In this document: piece by piece, positions 1 to 9,556 of the stretch | How the letters are laid out: every line of letters starts with the position of its first letter | Position numbering within the stretch: the stretch's first letter is position 1 | NCBI RefSeq assembly: GCF_004011695.2 | Contig: NC_082406.1 | Coordinates: 868,001 to 932,000, forward strand | DNA length: 64,000 nt | Origin: Ascochyta rabiei | Taxonomy: Eukaryota; Ascomycota; Dothideomycetes; Pleosporales; Didymellaceae | Direction: 5' to 3' | Translations under genes and position numbers: made by a program | The notes under the pieces: model-generated | Told to the model about the DNA's origin: nothing | Database searches by the model: none | Seen by the model: the letters and a program-made list of their open reading frames with translations, nothing else

Positions 1-29
1 TCGATCTGCGACGCGAGGTTTGTACTTAC

Positions 30-720
30 GAACGACATTGACCCATGCTATGACAGGGAACCACAAAGCTCGTTCAACCGGCCTGAACATATCGCCTACA
101 CTCGCACCATTGATGCCCAGTGCAGCACTGCTCGCCAAGCCAGCCAGATACCTGCACACAATTTGACTCGCGAAGTTCTCGCTCAGCGCCGTGCCCAAGA
201 TGAAGAATAAGTACACGAGCGTGAAGCCCAGGTACACGGGGTTGCGTCCGAGCGTCTGAGACAGAGGCCCAACGAAGAGACACCCAGATCCGATACCGAA
301 TAGATATATTGCAACGGAGAGGTCCTCTGCAACGGGGCTGACGTGGTATCGTTTACTGGCTTTGGAGTTGTCTAGGGAACTACATGCGCCAGCCCATGCT
401 TGAGTGAAGACCAACAAACACAGAATGGCCATCGTCCTTGCCCGCTTGAGGAGCGGCCAGTTTTGTGGGTGGATGGGATCCTCGGGGCCATCGAACTCAA
501 CAACTATCTCTCCGTGGTTCAATTGACTGTCCGAGCTTTCGTGGTCCTTCGCTTCGAGTGCAGTAGAGGCATGCCGTTCCGGATCGTCATCGCGGAGTGT
601 CGTATCGGTTTGGTGAGATCCTCGCAAATCAACTCTACGTAGTTGTCGCTGGGACGGTCGTTGTTGCCATTCAAGTTTGACATCTCTTCCTATCTTTTTA
701 TACTGAACAATTGACCACAT
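30..720 (-). CDS. MFS transporter (DHA1-like), N-terminal part, cut by window edge
   Basis: Major facilitator superfamily proton antiporter of the drug/polyamine type, expected in the plasma membrane. From the ATG at 720 the frame is open for 230 codons and ends at a GTAAGT donor just after position 30; the rest lies outside the window. The first ~85 residues are a polar, acidic cytosolic tail ending in PEDPIHPQNWP, the usual lead-in to the first helix in this family. Three hydrophobic segments follow (roughly residues 95-115, 135-155 and 165-182), with GPLSQTLGRNPVYLG between the second and third, a relaxed form of MFS motif A (GPLSDRFGRRP). The family call is secure; the substrate cannot be told. 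A tandem-repeat block sits 26 bp upstream of the ATG. Confidence 0.8.
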
Positions 721-745
721 GGCTCAGAGACCAAGTGTTGATTAC

Positions 746-819
746 AAGGGAACTTTCAGCACACAAGGGAACTTTCAACGCCAAGGGAACTTTCAACGCC
801 AAAGGAACTTTCAACACAC
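746..819. repeat. Four tandem 18-19 bp repeats upstream of the MFS gene
   Basis: Four head-to-tail units, each starting AAGGGAACTTTCA (one AAAGGAACTTTCA), at 746-764, 765-782, 783-800 and 801-819. They lie 26-99 bp upstream of the transporter start codon, so they fall in its 5' UTR or core promoter. Each unit carries GGAACTTTC and could act as a repeated binding site; that role is inference. Confidence 0.85.
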
Positions 820-1417
820 AAGCTTTCTTGGGGCGGACAAGCATAATTAAGCATGACAACAAGACGAAACAACGCCGCCAGCGTAGTGCTTGACGTCACT
901 ATTATTTTCCATCACTAGGAGTGTGTCGCGTGCGCAGATACTAAACTCAGCAGTGCTGCGCATTCGGGCAAGGCTGCGATGGTTTGACATATTGTATCGG
1001 CCAATCGCAAGGCTCCAGTGACTCGGTATGCCATCGGGATCATGACGATCCGACCCTTACCCTCGACCAAAGCTTCTGAGATGCGCTAAAGTAGTCTACT
1101 GCCTAGTCCGTGGCTGCCCTTACTAATGGTTGAGTTTCGTTGTTTTAGTTGATGGAGATTTGGCATGTTCTTCGAGTCTCCGGGAGCGGTGATTCATGGA
1201 TTTGATCATTGATGACGCAACTATGGCCTGTATATGATGCGGCAGCCGTATTTAAGTAGATTCAGCGACAGACTTTGGGGTATCAGTTGCGTTCTTCGAA
1301 AAAACTTTGTACATTTTTGTTTTATGTCATGGCAGGACTGGTACGTGCGTGGGTATTGTGTCCTTGAGCCTGGTGCGCGTTCGTGGGAGATCTTTTGCAG
1401 GTAACTGGATGTATAAC
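820..1417. other. Intergenic, MFS promoter side and F-box 3' side
   Basis: No convincing coding frame. It must hold the distal promoter of the transporter and the 3' UTR of the F-box gene. No RNA gene or repeat was recognised. Confidence 0.5.
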
Positions 1418-2983
1418 CTAGGCCGAGCGTGCTGTCACAATGCCACCGACCCTCTGATCGAACTCTCGTTTCCAAACTGGCATCATCGCCCTTGCTCTAG
1501 GGTTCGCTGCGTTCATGTCGAATGTTTCCAAGATGACTTCGTGGCGGTCTGCGATATCCTGCGCGGTGTTGTTCTGGTATTGTCGTACGATGCAGATCTC
1601 AAGGTGACGTAATCTGTTTGTGCGACGGTCTACAATGTTCTTGACCAAGGCCTTCAACGACTGTTCTGACGGTAGTGGAAAATCGGTGTTGAGATGCACT
1701 TCGCGAATGCTCTCCGGAAGCATGTCTCCCAGGCATGGAATATCGCTGTGCGTCCAAGCTGTCGCGCCGTCAGGTATGAAAGCGTCGCGACCAAGGCGCT
1801 GCCCGCTCTCGAGAGGTGGGCCACAGAAAGGAATCACGTCTACTTCCAGCTTGCGTAGGTTCGGGAAACAGTGGAAGGAAGACAGCCCGTTCACAATTTC
1901 TCCATGTAGCTCATCCACTGTTATCGCCATGTCGACAATCTGTCTACCAAGACGGTCTGCCAGCGCCTGCAGGAATTCTCCAGGGTTCCAGTCGTAACCG
2001 AGGCCGTCCCACTTCGTCTGATGAGAGTATTTGAAGACCGTAACGGCGGGTGTTTGTGACAATAAGGCGTCCAGACCCTGCGCATCCATACAGCAACTGG
2101 CAAGTTCTAGTCGCGTCAAAGGTGACTTGCTTGCATAGCGCCAATGAAACGGAATCCCGCCCCAGTCATCATCGACCGCGACGCAGCTCACGGCGTACAG
2201 GTTCCGGATGCTGTTGAGTACCATGAATGGCTGCAGACACTGTAGACCGACACGAACATCGTAGCCTTCTTCTGTGAAAGGCATCAAGGTTTCGAGAGAT
2301 TGCAGGGCCTGCCTCCTGCGCTTGGGCGTGCTGTCGTTAGACATTGAGACCAATGACTCCACGGATGGCACGAGCGCTGCAGCAGCTTCTTCATCACGAA
2401 CCTCGTGCCATCTGTCTGGCAACTGCAAGGTCTTGAGGTTTGGAAGTAGGGCAAGAAGCGCAACGGTGGCGTACAGCTTGTCAACGCTTTCCAAATCGGT
2501 GGTCTGGTCTTCCTCTATGATCTGCGTCCACCACTCATCCAAATCTGCATTCTGAAAGTACTCTGCATTGCGCAAGAGGCTCTTGATTTGTTGCACGGAC
2601 TCCTTGTTATTTCGAAAGCTGTTTGTGGCACCCTGGCTTCCGATTTCTTCGTCTGGCCGACGGTCCCACAAGCTTAACGTCTCAACGTACTCAGCTATGA
2701 TAGGATTCTGCGAGATCTCATACAGTACATTCAGCGTATCGCCGCGACGCATCATGCTCTGGTTGTTTGTATGCCTCCATCGACGCCTTAAGGTATTGTG
2801 GACCTGGATTTGAGTCTTTGCGCGTTCATAGACGGCCTTGCAGGACAGAACGAATCCTTCGAGGCCAGCAGGCCCCGCGAAATCGATAATGTAGTCGATT
2901 ATCTCGGGAGGAAGGTCCAAAAGTCTCATGGTGAAGCGTACGTACGTGACTGGTAAGACAGAAAGTGTGCTATAGTTGGGCAT
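1418..2983 (-). CDS. F-box domain protein
   Basis: Single-exon frame of 521 residues. Near the N-terminus (about residues 19-56) it has the F-box pattern: MRLLDLPPEIIDYIIDF, then LSCKAVYERA, the Leu-Pro-x-Glu-Ile helix and the conserved Cys/Lys helix end typical of fungal F-box proteins. Such proteins bind Skp1 and recruit substrates to SCF ubiquitin ligases. The remaining ~460 residues have scattered Leu-rich stretches but no repeat I can name, so the substrate-binding part is unassigned. The first Met gives 521 residues; the Met at 2929 (residue 19), immediately before the F-box, is an equally good start. No frameshift or internal stop is seen. Confidence 0.8.
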   Translation of the reverse strand: MPNYSTLSVLPVTYVRFTMRLLDLPPEIIDYIIDFAGPAGLEGFVLSCKAVYERAKTQIQVHNTLRRRWRHTNNQSMMRRGDTLNVLYEISQNPIIAEYVETLSLWDRRPDEEIGSQGATNSFRNNKESVQQIKSLLRNAEYFQNADLDEWWTQIIEEDQTTDLESVDKLYATVALLALLPNLKTLQLPDRWHEVRDEEAAAALVPSVESLVSMSNDSTPKRRRQALQSLETLMPFTEEGYDVRVGLQCLQPFMVLNSIRNLYAVSCVAVDDDWGGIPFHWRYASKSPLTRLELASCCMDAQGLDALLSQTPAVTVFKYSHQTKWDGLGYDWNPGEFLQALADRLGRQIVDMAITVDELHGEIVNGLSSFHCFPNLRKLEVDVIPFCGPPLESGQRLGRDAFIPDGATAWTHSDIPCLGDMLPESIREVHLNTDFPLPSEQSLKALVKNIVDRRTNRLRHLEICIVRQYQNNTAQDIADRHEVILETFDMNAANPRARAMMPVWKREFDQRVGGIVTARSA

Positions 2984-3556
2984 TCGTGTGTCGGGTAGGG
3001 GTCTAGGGGTCCGCAGATTCAGGTGGGTATAAACGTGGTGCAGATCGCTGTAAGGAACGGTGCACGAATCAAAGTTTGCTGCATGCGTTCGGGATGCACC
3101 TTGATTATGTAATTAGCTTCCTTGGTGCCTCGACCTACCAATCAAATTTGTTTGCTCGACGTAGTGACCAATGGTCTTCCATAAGAAAGACAATAGATGC
3201 TTATCTCATGAATTCTTTGCATGACTGTTCCTGTTCAACTGGCAAATGGATACTGCAACGTGAACATTGACGTGAGCTCTCCAGTCTCTCAACTCATCGA
3301 CAAACACATGGACCAGCTTTGATTCGCCCGGCAAAAAACACCGGAAAACCTTTAGCATCTCAACTGTTTGAGAATTGTAGACGAAAACCGGTCCAGGCCG
3401 TAGTAAGGTTGCAATAGCACGGGAATGCAACGGTCTTACCTGCTGCATGACAAGAACAACGCCTACAACAAAGTTCCTACCATCGTCAACAACAAACGGG
3501 CCGATGCCTTTCTGCGTAATGACTGGTTCTTTGTCAGTTGCGGCCCGGATACCTAC

Positions 3557-4045
3557 CTAGGTCAGCCGGATTGAGGGCTCGGAAGTATTCTCACAAAGGA
3601 CGATGTGTTCGTCTCGCATTGCGTCGCGTTCTGGGCTCGAGATTGCACCAATCATGCTTCTCCAGTTCCCTGCTTCACACATGTCGGACCACAGATGACC
3701 AAATCCGGGAAGCCCTCGCCAGGATTCGTCAAGAGGCTGCTTACCCGCTGTAGGTGTCGATTCAGGGTTTGGAAGGTCTCCGATAACTTGTAGTAGTGTA
3801 ATCAAAGGCTCGATGTGTTGTCTTGTGAGTTCCAAGAGAGCATCCATCAAGAATCCCCAGAGTCTGGCAAGAGCTTCTCTGGGGCTGTCCGCGGCTATGA
3901 TTGGCCGAATGATGGCTTGTGCGGCCTCAGTGGTAGATGTCTTTTGGCGCAAGTAGTGTTTCAGTGCCTGCGCTTCTTCGGGGTGGCATCCGTCTTGGAC
4001 ATCGCCGTCGGGTGCGAGTTTGTGCGAAAACCAGGTGTCGGACAT
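3557..4045 (-). CDS. DUF3632-like protein, probably truncated
   Basis: Frame of 162 residues. The stretch HPEEAQALKHYLR, then REALARLWGFLMDALLEL, then WRGLPGFGHLWSDM matches my recollection of the N-terminal two thirds of the fungal DUF3632 family, whose function is unknown. The expected C-terminal third is not seen. The frame ends at TAG (3557-3559), and the same frame is then open for another 116 codons down to 3206, but that stretch does not look like the family. A 38-bp GTGAGA...TAG intron at this point is conceivable but unusually short and would change phase. I favour a truncated or degenerating gene. The 339 bp between this gene and the EthD gene (4046-4384) shows nothing else. Confidence 0.5.
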   Translation of the reverse strand: MSDTWFSHKLAPDGDVQDGCHPEEAQALKHYLRQKTSTTEAAQAIIRPIIAADSPREALARLWGFLMDALLELTRQHIEPLITLLQVIGDLPNPESTPTAGKQPLDESWRGLPGFGHLWSDMCEAGNWRSMIGAISSPERDAMRDEHIVLCENTSEPSIRLT

Positions 4046-4384
4046 AATGCCCTGTTGGAGTGCATTGAATTCGAAGTACGGATGTGATAGGATGAAAGTT
4101 GCGAAAGAGATAACTGAATATCGAATACAATTAGTTCAAGCTCTTCAGCGACGATACAGAGTACACACTGAAACAAAAACTTGCAGCACGCCTGATTGAC
4201 GTCACATGTTACCCATGGAATCAGGCAACCAAACAACCTAGGAGACGGGTCACATCGTGGAGAACTAGAGCTTTGACACAGAGTTAGATATCTTTGATTA
4301 GTTGTAAGTAAAAACGACAATCGGATACAAATTTAGTCGTAGCATGCGCATCGTTTGTGTTTCTTCTTTGCATCTTTATGCCTA

Positions 4385-4843
4385 TCAATCTTTCCGACCA
4401 CGACCTTCCACAATCTTCGCATTCTCAATCACACACGTCTCTGTTCCGACCATGACCCGCATTTTCTCGACATCAAACAGATACTCCTCGTCCGGCTTCA
4501 CCACATCCTTGTAGTACGGATCCTTGTAAGCCTCCTCGAAATCCTCGTATTTCCTTACGTAGAAGTCTGCCATGCCATCATACGATAACGTATTCTGGCT
4601 GGTGAGATTCTTGTGTGCGCTCGTAGTGTGGTACTGGAGGTATGAGCTCAATTACTCTTTCATCGAAGTTCGGTGACTTCAGTGGAGGTGTACCTGAGTG
4701 TACTTCACCACACCATGGCGCTGTAGCCATGCGGAGACAAGAGGCGCATGCTTCTCTGCCCAGTGCTTGTGATACTCTTCTTCTGATATCCTGGCGTTCC
4801 GGTTTGCGAGCACTGTGATGCGGATCAGGCTCTCTGTCGACAT
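4385..4843 (-). CDS. EthD-domain (dimeric alpha-beta barrel) protein
   Basis: Two exons, 4843-4694 and 4633-4385, joined in phase 0 over a 60-bp intron (GTACAC...TCCAG), giving 133 residues. The N-terminus SEEEYHKHWAEKHAPL is the conserved EthD helix with its HW and H residues. The second exon has the family's D-G-M-A-D-F core and ends with a Glu/Lys-rich tail. EthD proteins are small ferredoxin-like proteins found beside degradation and polyketide genes; several family members act as isomerases, decarboxylases or dehydratases. It sits at the edge of the aromatic-catabolism genes, divided from them by a dead dehydrogenase. Its own substrate cannot be told. Confidence 0.8.
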
Positions 4844-5028
4844 GATGGGGGAGGGTCAGGAGGCAGCGTAGTGGTGAGGATCGGAGATTGACGCTGTAGT
4901 GAGCTCAGATGAGAAACCGACACCTAGAGATACATAAGCCCTTGCTTCGTAGTGGTGACATCATGACTTAAAGGACGAGAAAAGAGCGGTTCGAGAAGTC
5001 CTGCTAGGTCGGTTGTTCGACGAGTTCT

Positions 5029-5829
5029 CTAGCAGAACCATCCACTGTCAACGGGTAGCGCGACTCCAGTGATGAACGAGCTCGCGTCCGCGATCAGGAA
5101 CTCGACTGTCGCCGGGATCACCTTCTGATCCGCTGTCCTCCCAGCGCCAGAAACCCATAGTCCACCTCCTTGCCCAGGATTTGATGACTGTTTCTCAATA
5201 TCGGCGTATCCACCGGACCCCTGGAGTTGGATGTCAGCCATCGCTACACGACCACGCACTAGGCTACAGACTTACGGGCAGAAACAATTACACCTGATCT
5301 TCCTCGGCCCTAGCTCATTCGTAGCGACCCTCGTCATCCCAATAACCGCATGCTTGCTACTCGCCTACGCGAGATTATTAGCCGCGCCAATGAGTTCCAT
5401 ACTCGAGGCGTTGACTGGCGAAACGCCTGCATTTATATGCGGGACTTGCGCTCTCAAGCAGTTCCCCACTCCGATGACATTGAATCCGTAGATGAAGTCC
5501 CAATCATCGTCATCCACACCCTCAATGGGAACGACGTTACTCTGCTTCCCAATGACGCCTGCCAAATTCGCACAGCCGTCCAGCTTGCCGAAGGCCTCCA
5601 CGGTAGCCAAGATCCACGACTCGACTTGCTAGCGCTGGGAGACATTGACAACAGTGATGAGGACATGCGCGCCTGCTGTCTTCAGCTCTGTCCCCAGGGC
5701 TTTGAGCGGCTGTTCTTGGATGTCGACAAGGGAAAGCTTGGCGCCTTTGCTTGCAAGCAGACGAGCGGTTTGAAGGCCCATGCCCGACGCTGCGCCGGTG
5801 GTGACGATGACCTTATCCTGGAGTGACAT
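5029..5829 (-). pseudogene. Short-chain dehydrogenase/reductase pseudogene
   Basis: Starts at ATG 5829 with MSLQDKVIVTTGAASGMG, the TGxxxGxG NAD(P)-binding motif, and follows a classical SDR throughout: the NLAG motif, the catalytic-Ser region (VNASS), then SSKHAVIGMTR and the C-terminal FLIADASSFITG. The reading frame is broken three times. TAG stands at 5629-5631. A second TAG stands exactly where the catalytic Tyr of YxxxK should be (followed by Ala-Ser-Ser-Lys). After a good 55-bp intron (5275-5221) the frame reads PGPVDTPILRNSHQILG and then shifts by one base before the last ~35 residues. The gene therefore cannot make an active enzyme as read. It lies between the EthD gene and isovaleryl-CoA dehydrogenase. 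Confidence 0.85.
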
Positions 5830-5938
5830 CTTAACGAAGATCGTGGGGTGGACGGAGAGGTGTTGCAGACTACAAGCAGCGAGACCGTGAGCTCTCCCCA
5901 AGTATCCACCACGAGCCCCGCTGTGTTATCTATCCATC

Positions 5939-6178
5939 ATGAGTACCGCGCTACCCGCGAAACCAATCGACGAAAGTAGGGCCATGCTGGAGCAAATAGG
6001 CGCTGTGGATGAGAAGGCGTGCCACAAGCAGCATCCAGCTGTGTTGGAGAAACAATGCGCATACCAGCGAGCATTGCCACAAGCCCCACCTCGCAGCACT
6101 AAACTCCAATTGTCCTCGAGAGCAGCAAGCCCCAAGCGCAACTCGCTGGAGATGATCGGCATCGAGAGAAGGCCTTGA
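5939..6178 (+). CDS. Possible small ORF, 79 aa
   Basis: ATG-started frame of 79 residues, rich in Ala, Lys, Gln and Pro, divergent from the SDR pseudogene. Its start region (MSTALPAKPIDESRAMLEQ) reads like a soluble protein. I recognise no family, and the competing minus-strand frames are of similar length, so this may be chance. Confidence 0.2.
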   Translation: MSTALPAKPIDESRAMLEQIGAVDEKACHKQHPAVLEKQCAYQRALPQAPPRSTKLQLSSRAASPKRNSLEMIGIERRP

Positions 6179-6516
6179 AACACGTTGCAAGTAGATGTTG
6201 TGGGCTCATCCGCTTTTCTCATGGGCGACCGACGACGATGGCTCGGAGCCGCCTGTCGCACGTGACTGGTGCGTTGCAGCATCACCAGAGGCTAAAAGGA
6301 AAAACATCGGCCGCTACAACCAATAAGACAACCAGCTGCAGATTACCGAAGCCCCCCACCATGTAGGGTTCGACAAGACGCGATCCAGAAAACATTCATG
6401 TGCAAATAGATATATTAGGATATATATTGTAAATTTCAGTCGCTTGTTATCAAGCAAACACCGACGGGTCGGTAACTCAGGTTAGTTACCTCAACACACC
6501 TCCTTGAAGCACCCCG

Positions 6517-6606
6517 TCTAACAACCTCTCCAGTGGTAGAGTGTAGGATTGCAGCCTCCCAAAGCAGTTTATCCCGAAGTCACCGGTTCGACTCCGGTTC
6601 GGCCCT
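6517..6606 (+). ncRNA. tRNA-like Pol III unit (incomplete tRNA or SINE-like head)
   Basis: A tRNA D-arm/A box (CTCTCCAGTGGTAGAG) is followed 40 nt later by a perfect T arm/B box (ACCGG-TTCGACT-CCGGT) and a 3' acceptor strand TCGGCCC. A run of T residues suitable as a Pol III terminator follows at about 6617-6634. A loop TTGCAGC would give a GCA (Cys) anticodon if a ~16-nt intron is allowed. The 5' strand that should pair with TCGGCCC is absent from the expected place, so this is a tRNA pseudogene or a tRNA-derived element rather than a safe tRNA call. Confidence 0.35.
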
Positions 6607-6634
6607 GACTTCCATGCTTTCTTTTTATTTTTAC

Positions 6635-7040
6635 TCTCCTCGAGGCATCCTACCGATCTGCTGTCGCATCCGGCGTGATCGATTTCGGTTGGATGGTTCC
6701 TTTTTGGTGGTGGCACGCCTCCGGTGTGTGGTGTGTGGATTGAGCGCTTATTGGGGTTTCTTTCCTTTTGAAGATCAGCGCAAGATCGTAGACTATCCAG
6801 GAACAGCACAGAGTTGTAAAAGACTGGGAAAGGGATTGACTGGAGTAGAATAGTGGGGCAGATATGTATTGCCGTTAGAGGGTTAACGATGCTGTTGGGC
6901 GAGTAATATGTCAATGGGAGTTCTTCGTGTCAGTCAGTGCACAGCGTTCATGATATACTCGAGTCTGGTATAGTGTGGAAAGGAAATGTTTTTTTGTTCG
7001 GCCTACAGGATAAGTGCAGAGTCATTGTAGTGTGCTTCAA
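6635..7040. other. Intergenic
   Basis: No supported gene. It separates the tRNA-like unit from the 3' end of isovaleryl-CoA dehydrogenase and presumably holds that gene's 3' UTR. Confidence 0.4.
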
Positions 7041-8380
7041 CTATATATCCTGCTTGTACTCCTTGTTGAATGCCCGCCCGATGACCATGCGTCGGACCTC
7101 GCTCGTCCCGGCGCCGATTTCGTAGAGTTTCGCGTCACGCAGTATGCGGCCTACAGGAACCTCGTTCATGTAGCCCATTCCGCCCATGAGTTGCACGGCA
7201 TCGGCGGCAACCTCGCTCGCGCGCTCTGCGGCGTACAGGATTGCGCCCGCGCAGTCCTGGGTCTTGATCAGAGGGTCGGCGTGGCTCTCGTCGACAGCGC
7301 GGGCGACGGAGTATGTGAAGGAGGCCGAGGCTCGGTACTTTGTGTACATGTCTGCGAGCTTACCCTGGACAAGTTGGTTGTGTGCGATGGGCTGGCCGAA
7401 TTGTTTGCGTTGGTGGGTGTAGGGGAGGGCGTTATCCAGACTCGCTTGCATCAACCCCAAGGGGCCGGCGGACAGCACGAGGCGCTCGAGATCGAGACCT
7501 TCCATGAGGACGCGGACGCCTTTGTTGAGCTGGCCAAGCATGTTCTCCTTTGGGACGAAGACGTCTTCGAAAACAAGCTCGCCTGTGTTGGAGCCGCGCA
7601 TGCCAAACTTGTCGAGTTTGTTGGCTACGGAGAAGCCTTTTGTGTCTGTGTCGACGATAAAGGCGGTTATGCCTTTGGAGGCGGCGTCGGGAGCGGTTTT
7701 GGCGTAGACGACGATAGTGTGCGCGTCTGGGCCCTGTTGAAGTCAACTCCAGCCTTGGTGCACAGTCAATGAGGAGTGTGAACGTAACAACATACGTTTG
7801 TAATCCACATCTTCGTTCCGTTTAGTAGATAGCCTCCATCCACCTCCTTCGCTGTGGTCTTCATGCTCACGACATCACTGCCGGCGGAGTGCTCGCTCAT
7901 CGCAAGCGCGCCAATCCTCTCGCCCGAGATCAGTGCCGGGAGGTACTTCTTCTTCTGCTCTTCGTTGCCGTTGAGCATCAGCTGGTTGACGCATAACTGG
8001 CTGTGCGCGGCGTAGCTCAACCCAATGCTGCCCGACGCTCGGCTAAGCTCCTCCATGACAACGCAGTGTGCTTGGTATCCCATGGCCAGGCCGCCGTACT
8101 CCTCAGACGCCGTGATGCCGAGGAAGCCAGCTTCGCCAAACTTCCGCCATATGTCGTTGGGGAATGCATTGTCGCGGTCTGTCTTCGCTGCAAGCTCTTC
8201 TGGCATCTCCCTCCTCGCAAAGTCCTGCACGCTTTCGCGGAGCTCATCGAGGTCGGATTGTGACGGGGGCGTGAAGTTGACGGGGTGCTTCGTCGACGCG
8301 TGGCGGACTGTGGCGAGAGGCGCGACACGAGGCGCGTGGCGGAGGGTGCGTGTGAGGAGGCGAGGGGCGAGGGCTGCCAT
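7041..8380 (-). CDS. Isovaleryl-CoA dehydrogenase, mitochondrial
   Basis: FAD enzyme oxidising isovaleryl-CoA to 3-methylcrotonyl-CoA in leucine breakdown (EC 1.3.8.4). Exons 8380-7796 and 7733-7041 join in phase 0 over a 62-bp intron (GTATGT...CAACAG), giving 425 residues, the normal family length. The start at 8380 exposes an Arg/Ser/Ala-rich presequence ([18 protein letters not shown]) typical of mitochondrial import; an earlier in-frame Met at 8461 would bury it. The acyl-CoA dehydrogenase signature [13 protein letters not shown] is present. [17 protein letters not shown] carries Glu (about residue 278) at the helix-G position specific to isovaleryl-CoA dehydrogenases, unlike short/medium-chain enzymes. 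The flavin end [19 protein letters not shown] is intact. It adjoins the aromatic genes, but a functional link is only inference. Confidence 0.9.
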
Positions 8381-8568
8381 TGTGAGTGTGACTCTTGTGT
8401 GTATACAAGCAGACGATCGTACGGTGGAGAGAAATTGTGTCGCTCCATGCTGGGCGTGCAAGGTGCGGGCTGTGGCGGCTTAAGGGCAGCCGAGGTGAGG
8501 CGCCTTCCTTTTTGGTGTGGAGATGCACGGATGGGGAAGGCGGCTTCATTCCGCTGCCAGACAGCCAG

Positions 8569-8680
8569 ACAACACCGGAGCTGGACAACACCAGAGCTGG
8601 ACGACACCAGAGCTGGACAACACCAGAGCTGGACGACACCAGAGCTGCACAAAACCAGAACCAAACAACACCAGAGCTGG
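8569..8680. repeat. Minisatellite, seven 16-bp units
   Basis: Seven consecutive 16-bp units of the form ACAACACCAGAGCTGG (some ACGACACC..., the sixth diverged). The block begins 189 bp upstream of the isovaleryl-CoA dehydrogenase ATG and lies between that gene and the next, so it is a candidate length-variable promoter or 5' UTR element. Confidence 0.9.
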
Positions 8681-8744
8681 ACGGTAGAGACAATCAGGTG
8701 TGAAATGTGAAGCGTCGACGGGAATCCATTGTGGCATGTTACCT

Positions 8745-9437
8745 TTACAAATCCTCAACCTTCTTCATCCCTCTCCCGTTGCACTCTCCCACATCCAGCG
8801 CGACCAGAAATCTACTCACGCAATTGTACGCCGCCACCGTCGCCGTGAGCTCCACAATCTGCTTGTCATCCAAGAATTGCTTGAGAGCCTCAGCGACCCC
8901 GTCCTCGACGTGCACTCCGATCGTCATCTGATCTGTGTACTCCAACACGCCCCTCTCCTCCGTGCTCAACTTGTCCAGAGCACCTGCGTTCTGCTGCCGC
9001 TCCTTTCCGCGGCCGATGAAGGTCGTCTCGAGCACAACGCTCATGGCATCTCGGCTGACCCCGGCCTTGACAGCGAGCGCGGCATGGACGTCCCACTCGT
9101 GCACGGCGCCATTCAAAGCGGCAACGCGCGAGATGGCGAGCTCTTTCCATGTGTCAGGCACAGATGTCTTTGTGCGAATGGCCCCGATAAATGACGACCA
9201 GCCATCGGCAACGCTGGGGTTGTGCAGTAACGCGAGGTCCAAAGGGATCAGGGGACGTGGGTTGCGGCGTGCAGCGATGCGCTCATACACCGCACGGGCC
9301 TCCTCGGTAGGTGCTTCTTTCGGGGCGTAGGGGACGCGCATTGTAGTTGCAAACGAGTTTGTAAATGCACGGTAAGTGTGCGGGGGTAGGTTGCGCGTCT
9401 GGCGTGTGAAGGTGCTGAGGTCGAAGAGTTTGAACAT
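8745..9437 (-). CDS. Carboxymuconolactone decarboxylase-like (AhpD-fold) protein
   Basis: Single-exon frame. The body has the CMD pattern: a helix with WKELAISRVAALNGAVHEWD, the H of EWDVHAALAVKAGVS, then the second half-repeat ending in VAAYNCVSRFLVALDV. The peroxidase CxxC of AhpD is absent, which favours the decarboxylase branch over alkylhydroperoxidases. gamma-Carboxymuconolactone decarboxylase acts in the protocatechuate branch of the 3-oxoadipate pathway, so its place beside a ring-cleavage dioxygenase is telling, although many fungal family members have unknown substrates. Three starts are possible: 9509, 9437 (used here; 230 aa with a basic, Ser/Thr-rich leader that could be mitochondrial) and 9341 (198 aa, starting MRVPYAPKEAP). 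Confidence 0.7.
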   Translation of the reverse strand: MFKLFDLSTFTRQTRNLPPHTYRAFTNSFATTMRVPYAPKEAPTEEARAVYERIAARRNPRPLIPLDLALLHNPSVADGWSSFIGAIRTKTSVPDTWKELAISRVAALNGAVHEWDVHAALAVKAGVSRDAMSVVLETTFIGRGKERQQNAGALDKLSTEERGVLEYTDQMTIGVHVEDGVAEALKQFLDDKQIVELTATVAAYNCVSRFLVALDVGECNGRGMKKVEDL

Positions 9438-9556
9438 GAGAGTCGACCGAGGGGAGCAGAGGTATATGTAGGCAAGCTGGCCTTCCTTTGCGGTAAGCGA
9501 TGTCGGCATCTGGGAAATGTTTTTCCCAGTCCCGTTATAGTGAGGCTGCTGAGGCA

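Noticed and set aside
3206..3448. 80-codon minus-strand frame as a separate gene
   Set aside because: It starts at an internal Met within the open stretch following the TAG of the DUF3632-like gene; no family seen, so treated as part of that locus.
6466..6605. GGGTCGG at 6464-6470 as the 5' acceptor of the tRNA-like unit
   Set aside because: It pairs with TCGGCCC only with wobbles and would need an element of ~140 nt with the D arm misplaced.
7014..7772. 252-codon plus-strand frame
   Set aside because: Antisense of isovaleryl-CoA dehydrogenase exon 2.
8569..8680. Possible CRISPR-like array
   Set aside because: Units are contiguous with no spacers and the genome is eukaryotic; it is a minisatellite.
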